Below are positions 24,939 through 34,167 of a stretch of DNA of 64,000 nucleotides, one piece after another. The DNA is from Desulforadius tongensis (lineage in GTDB: Bacteria; Bacillota; Desulfotomaculia; Desulfotomaculales; Desulfohalotomaculaceae). The DNA lies in NCBI RefSeq assembly GCF_016907915.1, contig NZ_JAFBCW010000004.1:1-64000 (forward strand), in the 5' to 3' direction. The notes under the pieces were generated by a model. The model had not been told where the DNA came from and did no database searches. It saw nothing but the letters and a program-made list of their open reading frames with translations. Every line of letters begins with the position of its first letter. Within the stretch, counting starts at the first letter, position 1. A program made the translations under genes and the position numbers.

Positions 24939-27014
24939 GTGATTGGCATTTTTTTGAATAAGGATGAACACATATTCCAAAATATCTGCACTTATAACTG
25001 TTATTGTGCCTGCGGTATTAAAACTTTGGCAAAAGATAACAAAATTGTGGGTATAGAAGGTGATGTAAATCACCCCTTTTCAAAGGGCAAGCTGTGTGCT
25101 AAAGGTTATGCTTTTTTAAAACAAGTATATCACCCTGAGCGAATACTTTACCCAATGCGCAAAAATAGGAGAACATCTAGATGGGAGCGGATTAGCTGGG
25201 AACAGGCCATAGACTTGATAGCAGTTAAAATTTTAGAAATAAAGGATAAATATAATACAATGCTGCCTGTATTTTTCGACAATCAGTCCGGAAATCTGGG
25301 TGTTTTACAAAAATCACTGGGATTATTTTTTGATTTACTGGGTCCTTGTTCAAAGTTGGGAACTGAATTATGTGCTTCAGCAGGTAAGGGAGCACATTAT
25401 TATACTTTCGGCGCTTCTTGCAATTCATCCCCGGAAGATATGGCTAATTCACGCCTTATAATTATTTGGGGTGGCAATCCGGCATGGACATGCTGCCACC
25501 AAATGCGGATTATCGATGAAGCCAGGCAAAAGGGGGCCAGGGTAATAGTAATTGACCCTGTTCAAACAGCGACTGCAGTGAATTGTGATTTGTATGTCCG
25601 AATAAAACCTGGTACCGACGGCGCTTTGGCGTTAGGAATGGCTAAACACATTGTGGAAAAAAAGCTTTATGATATAAATTTTGTAAACTCCTATACCAAG
25701 GGGTGGGAAGAATTTAAAAATTATCTTCAAAATAATATATCTTTAAATTGGGCCTCAAAAATTACCGGGGTAGAAGTTAGAAATATAATGAATTTAGCCG
25801 AGAACTATGCCGCTATAAAACCTGCTTCAATTTGGCAGGGATTGGGAGCACAAAGATGTATCAACGGAGGTCAAAATTATAGAATTATTAATACCCTTGC
25901 CGCTATAACTGGCAATATAGGAAACAGTGGAGCCGGAGTATATTATATAGATTTACAAAACTCTTTTAGGTTAGATGATATTTTATACAGTGAATACGCT
26001 GGTTTTCAAAAAAAGCAGCACAGGTTCATCAGTGCCCATAGTTTTTTAGATCGGCATAGTCCGCCAATTAAAATGGCTTTTATAACTGCAAGTAATCCTT
26101 TAGCCCGGTATCCATCTACTGATAGGCTTAGTAAATTTTTTAAAGAATTGGATCTGGTGATAACGGTAGATTTATTTTTAACCAATACAGCAAATTATTC
26201 AGATATATTTTTACCAGCGGCTACTTTTTTTGAAAAACCGGACATTGTAAGCAGTTACTGGCATCAATATATTGGTTATAACCAGCGCGCTATTCATCCT
26301 TTAGGTGAATGCAAGTCTGAATTAGAAATTGCTATGCTGATTACTAAACGCTTAAGAAAGCTGTCATCTACAGCTCCGAGTTTTCCAACTGATTTAACTG
26401 ATGAGCAATTCCTAGAAAAGCACTTCAACCCGTTAATAAAAGAGTTAAAAAATGTACACAACTTTACTCAATTCAAACAGGGAGGTTATTATACTTTTAA
26501 AAACAAAAAAAATATAGCATGGTCAGATAAAAAATTTTTAACTCCAAGCAATAAATTTGAAATAGTTTCAGAACGGGCGGAGCAAGTGGGATTACCCCTT
26601 ATTCCCTGTTATATGCCGGCGGGAAAGCCGGAAAATATCTATCCATATAGGCTGCTATCAGTTCATTCCAATTTTTTTACAAATTCCCAGTTTGCCAATA
26701 TCGATATCCTACAAAAATTAGGAGGCAAATCAAGGGTTTTAATTAGTAAAAATCTGGCCAGAAAACACTTAATAAACCAGGGAGATAGAATTAGAGTTTA
26801 TAACAGGCAGGGCGAACTTATTTTAAATGTTGAAATCACAGAAACTATACCCGATGACCTGCTGGTATGCTTTCTGGCCGAACAAACAGATGGTTTTACG
26901 ATAAATAAAATTACTACTCCTTTATTAAATGATATGGGAGATAACACCAACGAATTTCTAGGGATAGCTTATAATGATACCTTTGTTAACATTACTAAGA
27001 TTCGAGGGGTTTAG
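24939..27014 (+). CDS. Tat-less DMSO-reductase-family molybdopterin oxidoreductase
   Basis: About 690 aa. N-terminal 4Fe-4S motif CTYNCYCACG (Cys 17, 21, 25) with the fourth Cys at 53 (KLCAKG). The segments RWERISWEQAIDLIA, LIIIWGGNPAWTCCHQM, RVIVIDPVQTATA and IRVYNRQGELILNVEI match the bis-MGD family domain order. Cys 145 in LCASAG is a candidate Mo ligand. No Tat signal is seen, so it should be cytoplasmic. Operon with an Fe-S subunit (3-base gap) and a PucR-type regulator. Substrate unknown. The start is uncertain: GTG 24939 overlaps AGGGGGG; TTG 24954 is 14 bases away, and an ATT at 24948 would be best spaced. Confidence 0.85.
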   Translation: MIGIFLNKDEHIFQNICTYNCYCACGIKTLAKDNKIVGIEGDVNHPFSKGKLCAKGYAFLKQVYHPERILYPMRKNRRTSRWERISWEQAIDLIAVKILEIKDKYNTMLPVFFDNQSGNLGVLQKSLGLFFDLLGPCSKLGTELCASAGKGAHYYTFGASCNSSPEDMANSRLIIIWGGNPAWTCCHQMRIIDEARQKGARVIVIDPVQTATAVNCDLYVRIKPGTDGALALGMAKHIVEKKLYDINFVNSYTKGWEEFKNYLQNNISLNWASKITGVEVRNIMNLAENYAAIKPASIWQGLGAQRCINGGQNYRIINTLAAITGNIGNSGAGVYYIDLQNSFRLDDILYSEYAGFQKKQHRFISAHSFLDRHSPPIKMAFITASNPLARYPSTDRLSKFFKELDLVITVDLFLTNTANYSDIFLPAATFFEKPDIVSSYWHQYIGYNQRAIHPLGECKSELEIAMLITKRLRKLSSTAPSFPTDLTDEQFLEKHFNPLIKELKNVHNFTQFKQGGYYTFKNKKNIAWSDKKFLTPSNKFEIVSERAEQVGLPLIPCYMPAGKPENIYPYRLLSVHSNFFTNSQFANIDILQKLGGKSRVLISKNLARKHLINQGDRIRVYNRQGELILNVEITETIPDDLLVCFLAEQTDGFTINKITTPLLNDMGDNTNEFLGIAYNDTFVNITKIRGV

Positions 27015-27017
27015 AAA

Positions 27018-27587
27018 ATGGGTTATGGATTTTCATTTGATATAAAAAAATGTATAAGCTGTCATTCCTGTGAAGTAGCGTGTGCCCAAAAAAACGATTT
27101 TTTTTACGGATACCGCAAGGTTTACAGAAATGAAACTAGGTTTAAGGATAAAAAATTTCCCTTTTTCCTTTCCCTGGCCTGTAATCATTGTGAAAATCCG
27201 GAATGTTTTAGAGTATGCCCGGAAAGGTTATACGTAAAGAGGAGAGATGGTATAGTTATTCATAATATTGGTAGATGTAAAGGGTGTACGGAGTGCGTCA
27301 AAGCGTGCCCATATGATGCACCAAAATATAATTCCGTTATTGGAAAGGTTAGCAAATGTAATTTTTGTGTAGATCTTTTGGAGCAGGATATGGAACCTAG
27401 ATGTGTTAATGCTTGTGTCACGGGTGCTTTGAAAGTAATCAAAAAACCTTTCATAGATAATAATCATCTGCGCTTGGTTTTTGGGCTGGAAGCAATTGTA
27501 ACCCGGCCTTCATTGGAGTTAATTATGCCTGAGGAAGATTTAAGCATAACAGAAAAGGGGATTGGGACAGAACAGCATGAATTTTAA
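27018..27587 (+). CDS. DmsB/PhsB-like ferredoxin subunit with four 4Fe-4S clusters
   Basis: 189 aa. Cysteine groups CISCHSCEVACAQKN, CNHCENPECFRVCP, CKGCTECVKACPYDAP and CNFCVDLLEQ...CVNACVTGAL are the four-cluster layout of the electron-transfer subunits of the DMSO-reductase family. It should pass electrons to or from the preceding catalytic subunit. No membrane-anchor gene follows, consistent with a soluble complex. ATG 27018 is 3 bases after the previous stop. Confidence 0.92.
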   Translation: MGYGFSFDIKKCISCHSCEVACAQKNDFFYGYRKVYRNETRFKDKKFPFFLSLACNHCENPECFRVCPERLYVKRRDGIVIHNIGRCKGCTECVKACPYDAPKYNSVIGKVSKCNFCVDLLEQDMEPRCVNACVTGALKVIKKPFIDNNHLRLVFGLEAIVTRPSLELIMPEEDLSITEKGIGTEQHEF

Positions 27588-28734
27588 AGATAAACTTTTA
27601 GAAGGTGTGCTTGATGGTAAGGGGTTACCATATATTGCATTGAAATTAACAGAAAAATTGGGTAAGCCCGTTGCTATTTCTGATGAAGTTGGAAGAATTT
27701 TAGTTATTCAAAGTGCAAAGGAAATGGATATATCAATTAATAATTGCTTGGCAGTTCCCAAAGGTACTGTGAATAAATATTTTTATAATAAGCAGAATAA
27801 CATATTTTATTATCAAATAGGAAAAGAAATTGCAACGGCATATATAATAATTTTAAATTTTGAAAAAGAGGCAACGGAAGAACTGATTAACTATCTTGAA
27901 GATGCTAGTTTGGCTATAAGATTTTATTTTGATAAATTAAAAGCTGTAGAAGAAGTGGAAAAAAAATATAAGAACGAATTTATTCAAGATTTGTTATTTA
28001 ATAATATTAGATCTTTTGAAGAGATAACCGAAAAGGGGAAGATGTGGGGGTGGGATTTAACAAAATCTTATTATGTAGTAATTATAGAACCGGATAAAAA
28101 TAGTAAAGATACTTATATAAAGATGGTTAATTCATATATAGATAATTATATTTATAAAAATGAAGTTATAACTTGCATAAGAAATGGCATGATTATTTTA
28201 ATTTATCCCGGCGAAGTAGAGGGAAATAAATTAATTCCTGACGACATTTATCAATTACAAAAAAATATAAATGAGAAATTCGGGTTAACTTTTTCCATTG
28301 GTGTTGGGCAACCTTATTCTTTAATTAATGAGATTCATAAAAGTTATCAGGAAGCTAAAACTGCTGTGGCAATATCACGAATATTGGGAGAACAAAATTT
28401 TGTAACCCATTTTCTAGAGTTGGGCATTTTTAGGTTGTTATATAAACTTGATATGTATATATTAAAAGACTTTTACTTTGATACTTTAGGGAAAATAATT
28501 GAATATGATAAAAATAATAATGGTGCTCTTTTGATAACTTTAGAAACTTTATTTGACAGTAACATAGATTGGAAAAAAACTGCTGATAAATTATTTATTC
28601 ATGTTAATACACTTCGCTATAGAATAAAAAAAATTGAAGAGTTACTTAAAATAGATCTCAATAAATTGGAAAATCAGAGTAATTTGTTTATGGCTTTAAA
28701 AATTAGGGCTTTACTGAAAGCCTCTAATTTTTAA
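27577..28734 (+). CDS. PucR/CdaR-type transcriptional regulator
   Basis: 385 aa. The C-terminal ~60 residues are a PucR-type HTH (WKKTADKLFIHVNTLRYRIKKIEELL). The middle has a GGDEF-like CdaR domain (FGLTFSIGVGQPYSLINEIHKSYQEAKTAV) and the N-terminus (~1-130) looks like a sensor domain. Such proteins activate catabolic operons in response to a metabolite. It overlaps the Fe-S subunit gene by 11 bases, so it is co-transcribed and probably autoregulates the molybdoenzyme operon (inference). Very AT-rich coding sequence. ATG 27577 preferred over TTG 27562. Confidence 0.87.
   Translation: MNFKDKLLEGVLDGKGLPYIALKLTEKLGKPVAISDEVGRILVIQSAKEMDISINNCLAVPKGTVNKYFYNKQNNIFYYQIGKEIATAYIIILNFEKEATEELINYLEDASLAIRFYFDKLKAVEEVEKKYKNEFIQDLLFNNIRSFEEITEKGKMWGWDLTKSYYVVIIEPDKNSKDTYIKMVNSYIDNYIYKNEVITCIRNGMIILIYPGEVEGNKLIPDDIYQLQKNINEKFGLTFSIGVGQPYSLINEIHKSYQEAKTAVAISRILGEQNFVTHFLELGIFRLLYKLDMYILKDFYFDTLGKIIEYDKNNNGALLITLETLFDSNIDWKKTADKLFIHVNTLRYRIKKIEELLKIDLNKLENQSNLFMALKIRALLKASNF
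28699..28733 (+). terminator. Terminator overlapping the 3' end of the PucR-type gene
   Basis: AAATTAGGGCTTT and AAAGCCTCTAATTTTT pair with a single bulged A. The right arm includes the last codons. Confidence 0.65.
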
Positions 28735-28836
28735 AGCTATTCAGGGAAAACCACCATGCTGCTTTGCGGAATCACCAGGATAAAAAGCATTGTTTTAAGC
28801 ATCCTAACATAAAATAATCCCGATATAATTGATTTC

Positions 28837-28929
28837 AACCACTTGTAGCATCTCCTTTTAAACCCCCTATACACTTTTTGCTTGCATGCAGGAAGTGTAC
28901 AGGGGGTTAGGGGATGTTGACAAGTGGTT
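28837..28929. repeat. Long imperfect hairpin (about 40-nt arms)
   Basis: AACCACTTGT (28837-28846) to ACACTT (28876) pairs with 28893-28929 (AAGTGT ... ACAAGTGGTT). Roughly 35 of 40 positions pair if G-U is allowed, and T runs follow the right arm. It could be a terminator or a miniature inverted-repeat element. The rest of 28735-29282 (548 bases) shows no gene; it presumably holds the promoter of the next operon. Confidence 0.7.
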
Positions 28930-29282
28930 TTTACTTTCTTGTTCTAAAAACTGGCCTGCATGAATTGGCTGCTAAACCTTGCATTTTTATTTTTTATTTT
29001 GCTATAAACAAGCATTTAATAATTATTAAATTTATTAGTTATAAACCACAAAATATGCACCTGTTTTTTTGGCAATAGATACAAAGGTTTATTTTCGTTT
29101 CCAATAGAATTTCACTCCAGCGGGAAATGTTCAAATTGCCCCAATAGTATTAAGTTTTTACAGGGCTGTTTGTACTTTTCCGAACAAAAAAGGGGGGATG
29201 AATATAAGTATTAAAAAACAGCTGGATAACAATTATCAGACCTAAATTTTTTAACAATATCTTATTATGAAGGAGGTATAGT

Positions 29283-31853
29283 ATGGCTGGTCTGATTGAC
29301 AAGATACTCAACTACAAAATAAAAAGGAGAACTTTCCTGAAAACCAGTGCGGTTGCTGCTGCGGGACTTTCTTTGGCTGGCTGCAGTAACGGTTTAATTG
29401 AAGTACCCGGTGAGTTAGCCAAACAGTTGGCGGAAAAAGAAGGGGAGTGGATTACTGCCGCCTGCTGGCATAACTGCGGCGGCCGATGTTTAAATAAAGC
29501 TCTGGTGGTAGACGGTATAGTGGTAAGACAAAAAACTGACGATACTCACCCGGACAGTTTTGAGTTTCCTCAACAGAGAGGTTGTCCCAAGGGGCGTTCC
29601 CAGCGCAAGCAGGTTTTTGCTGTTGACCGTATTAAGTATCCTATGAAGCGAAAAAATTGGCGGCCCGGAGGGGGAAAAAAAGAACTGCGGGGCCGTGACG
29701 AGTGGGTTCGTATTTCTTGGGACGAAGCACTGGATATTGTAGCCGGGGAGATTAAGAGAATTAAGGAAAAATACGGTAACAGATCTATCCTCCTTGGTGG
29801 GGGCAAAGAAATTGCCCGTACGTTGGGGTTGTACGGCGGTTATGTTACTCACTGGGGTACCACATCCTGGGGAACATGGTATAATGCGGGCACGTTTGGC
29901 ATGGCAGAAGGCTATTATACCCAAAGTATTAATGATCGTTTTGATTTGAATAATTCTCAACTTATTGTTTTATGGGGGGCTAATCCTGCTTGGAGTTCTT
30001 GTGGTACACCCACTTATAATTACCTGCAGGCCAAGAAAGCTGGCGCCAAGTTCATTGTCGTGGATCCAGTTTACACGGATACAGCGGAAATATTAGGAGA
30101 TGAATGGATTCCCATTCGCCCGGCCACTGACCATGCTATGCTTCTCGGTATGGCCTACACGCTGATAACCGAAGATGATCCGGCGACAAACCCTTTAATT
30201 GATTGGGACTTTCTCAACCGCTGCACGGTGGGATTTGATGCTGAACACATGCCTGCAGGTGCAAACCCGCAGGAAAACTTTAAAGATTATGTTTTAGGAA
30301 CCTATGATGGTGTACCCAAAACTCCTGAATGGGCTTCAGAAATCTGCGGGGTAAATCCTAATACCATTCGTAGACTGGCCAGAGAGATTGCAACTACTAA
30401 AAGGACAGCACTAATTACGGGGTGGGCTCCTGCTCGGGTTCACAATGCAGACTCCTGGCCCCAGATGTTTATGACCTTTGGTGCCATGACCGGCCATATG
30501 GGTGAGCCCGGCAGGATGACCGGAGTTGGTGTCCATATAAATACAACTAACGGTGGTCCGCGCCTTATAAATGCCGGCAGCAGCGGTGTTCCAGGCATTA
30601 ATAATCCGATTTCCGACAGCATTAACGACAGCGAACTTTGGAATGCAGTACTGACTGGTAAGTACACGGCAGGATATAAAGATATTCGGGATATCAATAT
30701 CCAGCTTATTTATCACGGTGGTGGTGCTGCCCTACAAACAGTAGATGGTATGACCAAAGGAATAGAAGCTACCCGCAAGGTTGAGTTTGTGGTTTCCCAT
30801 TCTCAATTTTTAACTACTAATTCCAAGTATGCTGATGTAATACTGCCCGTAACAACGGCATGGGAGCGGGAAGGTGGGCTGCTCGTAGGTAACAGAGAAA
30901 TTCTGATTTACTACAGCAGGGTAACTGAACCCCTTTACGAAGCGAAACACGATCAATGGATAGCCATGGAAATCGGCAAGCGCCTTGGGCTTAAACCAGA
31001 GGCAATTTATCCCATCTCTGAAAAACAACAACTATTTAACCAGCTTGCTGGTGCAAAGGTTATTAAAGAAGACGGCTCCGGTTATGAAAACCTAGTGACA
31101 ATTACCGATGCAGATATTCTTGAATGGGGTGTTGAAGGGAATCCTCAACAGGGTAGGATTTCTCTTAAGGAGTTTAAAGAAAAGGGTATATATCAGGTTC
31201 GCAGAAAGCCGGGAGATAACCTTGGTTATATTGCTTTTAAAGAGTTTCGAAAAAATCCGGATAAAAACCCGCTTAAAACTGCCAGCGGGAAACTGGAAAT
31301 TCACTGTCAGGCTTATGCCGATTTAGTTAATAGCAAAGGATGGACAAAGATTAATCCCATTCCCACATACAACCCGGCCGCGGAGGGTTACGAAGATACC
31401 TTTGCTGATTGGCAAAACAAAGTTAAAGGTGATTTTCCGCTGCAGGTTATTAATCCGCACTACATTGGCCGGGCCCACAGTGTTTTTGCCAACATTCCCT
31501 GGCTGCGGGAGGCCTTTCCGAGTCCGGTTTACCTCAGCGCTCAGGATGCGGCTGAACGGGGAATCAAAAATGGTGACACTGTTTTAGTCAAGAGTCGCCA
31601 TGGTAAAACCTTGCGTCCTGCTTATGTTACCGAGCGGGTAAGACCGGGTGTGGTTGTAATTCCCCATGGTGCCTGGGTGGAGATGGACGAAGAAAACGGA
31701 ATTGACAAAGCCGGTGCCGATAACATTTTAACCGCCGGCATTCCTACAGGACAGGGTACTTCAGGTTGGAACTCATGTAATGTTCAGGTAGAAAAATGGA
31801 CCGGTAAACCTTTAGAGCCTGACTATAAGTGGCCGCAAAGGGTTGTATTATAG
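29283..31853 (+). CDS. Tat-exported DMSO reductase-like catalytic subunit (DmsA-type)
   Basis: 856 aa bis-MGD molybdoenzyme. The N-terminus carries a Tat signal, KIKRRTFLKTSA (Arg 15, 16), followed by a lipobox-like LAGC (Cys 34), so it acts outside the membrane. Fe-S motif: Cys 61, 65, 69 and 101 (CWHNCGGRC ... RGCPKG). The region GGYVTHWGTTSWGTW aligns with the E. coli DmsA loop whose serine binds Mo, suggesting Ser 195 as ligand. First gene of a dmsABC-torD-mob-moe cluster. The substrate may be DMSO, TMAO, or another S/N-oxide or oxyanion. GGAGGTATAGT precedes ATG 29283. Confidence 0.92.
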   Translation: MAGLIDKILNYKIKRRTFLKTSAVAAAGLSLAGCSNGLIEVPGELAKQLAEKEGEWITAACWHNCGGRCLNKALVVDGIVVRQKTDDTHPDSFEFPQQRGCPKGRSQRKQVFAVDRIKYPMKRKNWRPGGGKKELRGRDEWVRISWDEALDIVAGEIKRIKEKYGNRSILLGGGKEIARTLGLYGGYVTHWGTTSWGTWYNAGTFGMAEGYYTQSINDRFDLNNSQLIVLWGANPAWSSCGTPTYNYLQAKKAGAKFIVVDPVYTDTAEILGDEWIPIRPATDHAMLLGMAYTLITEDDPATNPLIDWDFLNRCTVGFDAEHMPAGANPQENFKDYVLGTYDGVPKTPEWASEICGVNPNTIRRLAREIATTKRTALITGWAPARVHNADSWPQMFMTFGAMTGHMGEPGRMTGVGVHINTTNGGPRLINAGSSGVPGINNPISDSINDSELWNAVLTGKYTAGYKDIRDINIQLIYHGGGAALQTVDGMTKGIEATRKVEFVVSHSQFLTTNSKYADVILPVTTAWEREGGLLVGNREILIYYSRVTEPLYEAKHDQWIAMEIGKRLGLKPEAIYPISEKQQLFNQLAGAKVIKEDGSGYENLVTITDADILEWGVEGNPQQGRISLKEFKEKGIYQVRRKPGDNLGYIAFKEFRKNPDKNPLKTASGKLEIHCQAYADLVNSKGWTKINPIPTYNPAAEGYEDTFADWQNKVKGDFPLQVINPHYIGRAHSVFANIPWLREAFPSPVYLSAQDAAERGIKNGDTVLVKSRHGKTLRPAYVTERVRPGVVVIPHGAWVEMDEENGIDKAGADNILTAGIPTGQGTSGWNSCNVQVEKWTGKPLEPDYKWPQRVVL

Positions 31854-31869
31854 AAAGGAGTAAAAAACC

Positions 31870-32424
31870 ATGGGACAAAAGGGTTTTTATTTTGACATGA
31901 CAATTTGTATAGGTTGTAAAACCTGCCAGGTTGCTTGTAAAGACAAAAACGAATTACCAGTTGAGGTACTTTTCCGAAAGGTTAGGACTTTTGAAGGCGG
32001 AAAATACCCCAAACCTTGGGTTTATCACCTTTCTATGAGCTGCAATCACTGTGCGGAACCAAAGTGTGTAAAAAACTGTCCGACGGGTGCTCTTTATAAA
32101 CGCAAGGATGGTATTGTAGCCCATAATAGGGAAAGATGTATAGGCTGTCAATACTGTGTTTGGTCCTGTCCTTACGGTGCTCCTAATTATCTGGAAGAAG
32201 AAGGGAAGTCCGGCAAGTGCGATATGTGTGCAGATCTTATTGATAAAGGGAAAAATCCTGCCTGTGTGGATGCCTGCATGATGAGGGCTCTACACTTCGG
32301 CGACCTTGAAGAACTTAAGGCTAAATACGGCGGCACCAGTAATATCAAGGTGCTTCCTGATTCCGGTATCACCAAACCTTCAATTTTAATTAATCCTAAG
32401 CCGATAGCGAAAAAGGGGGTTTAG
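31870..32424 (+). CDS. DmsB-like four-cluster ferredoxin subunit
   Basis: 184 aa. CIGCKTCQVACKDKN, CNHCAEPKCVKNCPTGAL, CIGCQYCVWSCPYGAP and CDMCADLIDKGKNPACVDACMMRAL give four Fe-S clusters. It links the membrane anchor to the DmsA-type subunit and has no signal of its own, so it is probably carried out with DmsA. AAAGGAG precedes ATG 31870, 16 bases after dmsA. Confidence 0.94.
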   Translation: MGQKGFYFDMTICIGCKTCQVACKDKNELPVEVLFRKVRTFEGGKYPKPWVYHLSMSCNHCAEPKCVKNCPTGALYKRKDGIVAHNRERCIGCQYCVWSCPYGAPNYLEEEGKSGKCDMCADLIDKGKNPACVDACMMRALHFGDLEELKAKYGGTSNIKVLPDSGITKPSILINPKPIAKKGV

Positions 32425-32432
32425 TTCAAGTA

Positions 32433-33257
32433 ATGGGAGAATGGCCGTTAATTATTTTTACTTTAGCCATGCAAGCCGCAGCCGGGGTCTGCCTCTGGAC
32501 TGTGTACTTTGAAACTAAGAAAAACGGGGCGGACTTCAGATTAAGCACTCCAGTAGCTTTAGGATTAAGTGCTGTGGCAATGATTGTATCATTGTTTCAC
32601 TTGGGAACACCTGTTAAAGCAATTAACTCTTTATCAAATCTTAGTAATTCTTGGCTTAGCAGAGAAATCTTATTCAGCGGAACTTTTTTAACCTTGTTAG
32701 CAGTTTCTGTTTTTTTGCAGCGGGCAAACTTAAAAAACGAAAGGTTAAAAAAGTTTTGTACTTACCTAAACGGCATTGCTGGCTGCTTGGTGGTGTTCAG
32801 TATGGCAATGGTTTATATGAACAGCATCAAACCTGCTTGGGAAAGCTGGAACACCCTCGTGGATTTTTACGCTACCGCTTTGGTTTTGGGCGGAGTAATA
32901 CTTGTTATGTCATCAAGGAAAGAAATGGGTGACAAATTATTGGGAATGAATCTTATTTTAGTGGTGGTGGTACTGCTTCAAATAGCGCTGCTGCCGAATT
33001 TTCTGGTAGGATTGGGGGCCGGAAATGCTGCTGCACAAGCCAGTGTAAAACTTATTCATGATGATTATGGGGCGATTATGTTTCTCCGGTGGCTGCTGGT
33101 ATTGGGAGGAATGATTTTAATGCTGTTGTCACAGGTAAGAAAGAAACAGGATATGGGCTGCCTTTACATGGCGGCAGCAGCATTGGTTGCAGGACAAGTA
33201 ATGGGACGCTATCTGTTTTATGCGGTTGGTGTGGCAACAGGTATAGGCTTGGTCTAA
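32433..33257 (+). CDS. DmsC-like membrane anchor subunit
   Basis: 274 aa with eight predicted membrane helices; the opening WPLIIFTLAMQAAAGVCLW and FHLGTPVKAINSLSNLSNSWL (with a His-Leu-Gly pair) are typical of DmsC. It takes electrons from menaquinol and anchors the DmsAB dimer. ATG 32433 lies 8 bases after the dmsB stop; the GGGGG site is inside the dmsB end. Confidence 0.92.
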   Translation: MGEWPLIIFTLAMQAAAGVCLWTVYFETKKNGADFRLSTPVALGLSAVAMIVSLFHLGTPVKAINSLSNLSNSWLSREILFSGTFLTLLAVSVFLQRANLKNERLKKFCTYLNGIAGCLVVFSMAMVYMNSIKPAWESWNTLVDFYATALVLGGVILVMSSRKEMGDKLLGMNLILVVVVLLQIALLPNFLVGLGAGNAAAQASVKLIHDDYGAIMFLRWLLVLGGMILMLLSQVRKKQDMGCLYMAAAALVAGQVMGRYLFYAVGVATGIGLV

Positions 33258-33267
33258 AAAAGAACAA

Positions 33268-33292
33268 CTCCCCAGTTTGTTTAACTGGGGAG
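33268..33292 (+). terminator. Intra-operon hairpin after dmsC
   Basis: CTCCCCAGTT (33268-33277) pairs with AACTGGGGAG (33283-33292). Without a real T tract it may trim or stabilise mRNA, or reduce read-through into torD. Confidence 0.6.
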
Positions 33293-33377
33293 CTGTTTAT
33301 GATGCGGAGAAATTGGCAAAGATAACCGTTCGAAATTTTTGTAAAAAGTATGTTAAAGATAGGGAGGACTTGTAATA

Positions 33378-34082
33378 ATGTCAACGGCTGAAGATCTGAT
33401 TAAATGCGAAGAAGTTGAAGAATTACTAGAGGAAAGAGTATTTGTTTATAACGTATTGAAGCAAACATTTATCGAGGAACCATCCAAACATTTTTTAAAG
33501 ATACTGTTGGAAAATGAAGTGCTTCAGTCGTTTCCGCTTATTGATGAAAGCAGTACCCTTCTTGAAGGAGTAACAGAAGCGACCAGGCAGCTTAAAAAAA
33601 TAGATATTTTAGATACCAGAGAGTTTGATAAACTGCATTGGGATTATACCAAAATGTTTATAGGACCGTATAAAATACCAGCTCCACCGTGGGAGTCTGC
33701 TTACTTAACTGAGGAGCGGCTTTTGTTTCAAGATAGGACCCTTGAGGTTAGAAGGATCTATTTGAGGTATAATTTCATTCCCAAATATTACTTGCACGAA
33801 GCTGATGATCACATTGGTTTAGAGCTGGATTTTATGTACCAGTTGAGTAAAATGGTTGCTGATAAATTTAAAACCCGAGAGATCCCAAAAATAATAACGC
33901 TTTTAAATGACCAAAAATATTTTTTAGAAGAACATTTGTTAAAGTGGGTACCGATGTTAACTGCGGACATTATCAAAAATGCGGATACAGAGTTTTACAG
34001 CGGCATGGCAAAGATTTTAAACTCTTATCTTAAGCTGGATCACCAGGTGGTTGTGGAACTTTTGGATAAAGTTAACAATTGA
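33378..34082 (+). CDS. TorD/DmsD-family molybdoenzyme chaperone
   Basis: 234 aa, all-helical. The family pattern includes LHWDYTKMFIGPYKIPAPPWESAYL (two segments around residue 95-115), the PPWES run and DHIGLELDFMYQLSKM. Such chaperones bind the Tat signal of their molybdoenzyme and hold it for cofactor insertion. Located just after dmsABC-like genes, its client is surely the Tat-signal subunit. GGGAGG precedes ATG 33378. Confidence 0.9.
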   Translation: MSTAEDLIKCEEVEELLEERVFVYNVLKQTFIEEPSKHFLKILLENEVLQSFPLIDESSTLLEGVTEATRQLKKIDILDTREFDKLHWDYTKMFIGPYKIPAPPWESAYLTEERLLFQDRTLEVRRIYLRYNFIPKYYLHEADDHIGLELDFMYQLSKMVADKFKTREIPKIITLLNDQKYFLEEHLLKWVPMLTADIIKNADTEFYSGMAKILNSYLKLDHQVVVELLDKVNN

Positions 34083-34116
34083 AAATTTCTTCTCATTCTT
34101 TTAGAAGAAGATTTTT
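34083..34116 (+). terminator. Probable terminator after the torD-like gene
   Basis: AAATTTCTTCT (34083-34093) pairs with AGAAGAAGATTTTT (34103-34116) with small mismatches, ending in Ts. Confidence 0.55.
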
Positions 34117-34167
34117 GCAGTTAAAAGTTAAATTAGACAAAAAGCGGCATAAGTTTGGGAGGATTGT

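Noticed and set aside
24939-31853. Selenocysteine formate dehydrogenase
   Set aside because: No in-frame TGA is seen in either molybdoenzyme; the ligand positions are Cys-like and Ser-like.
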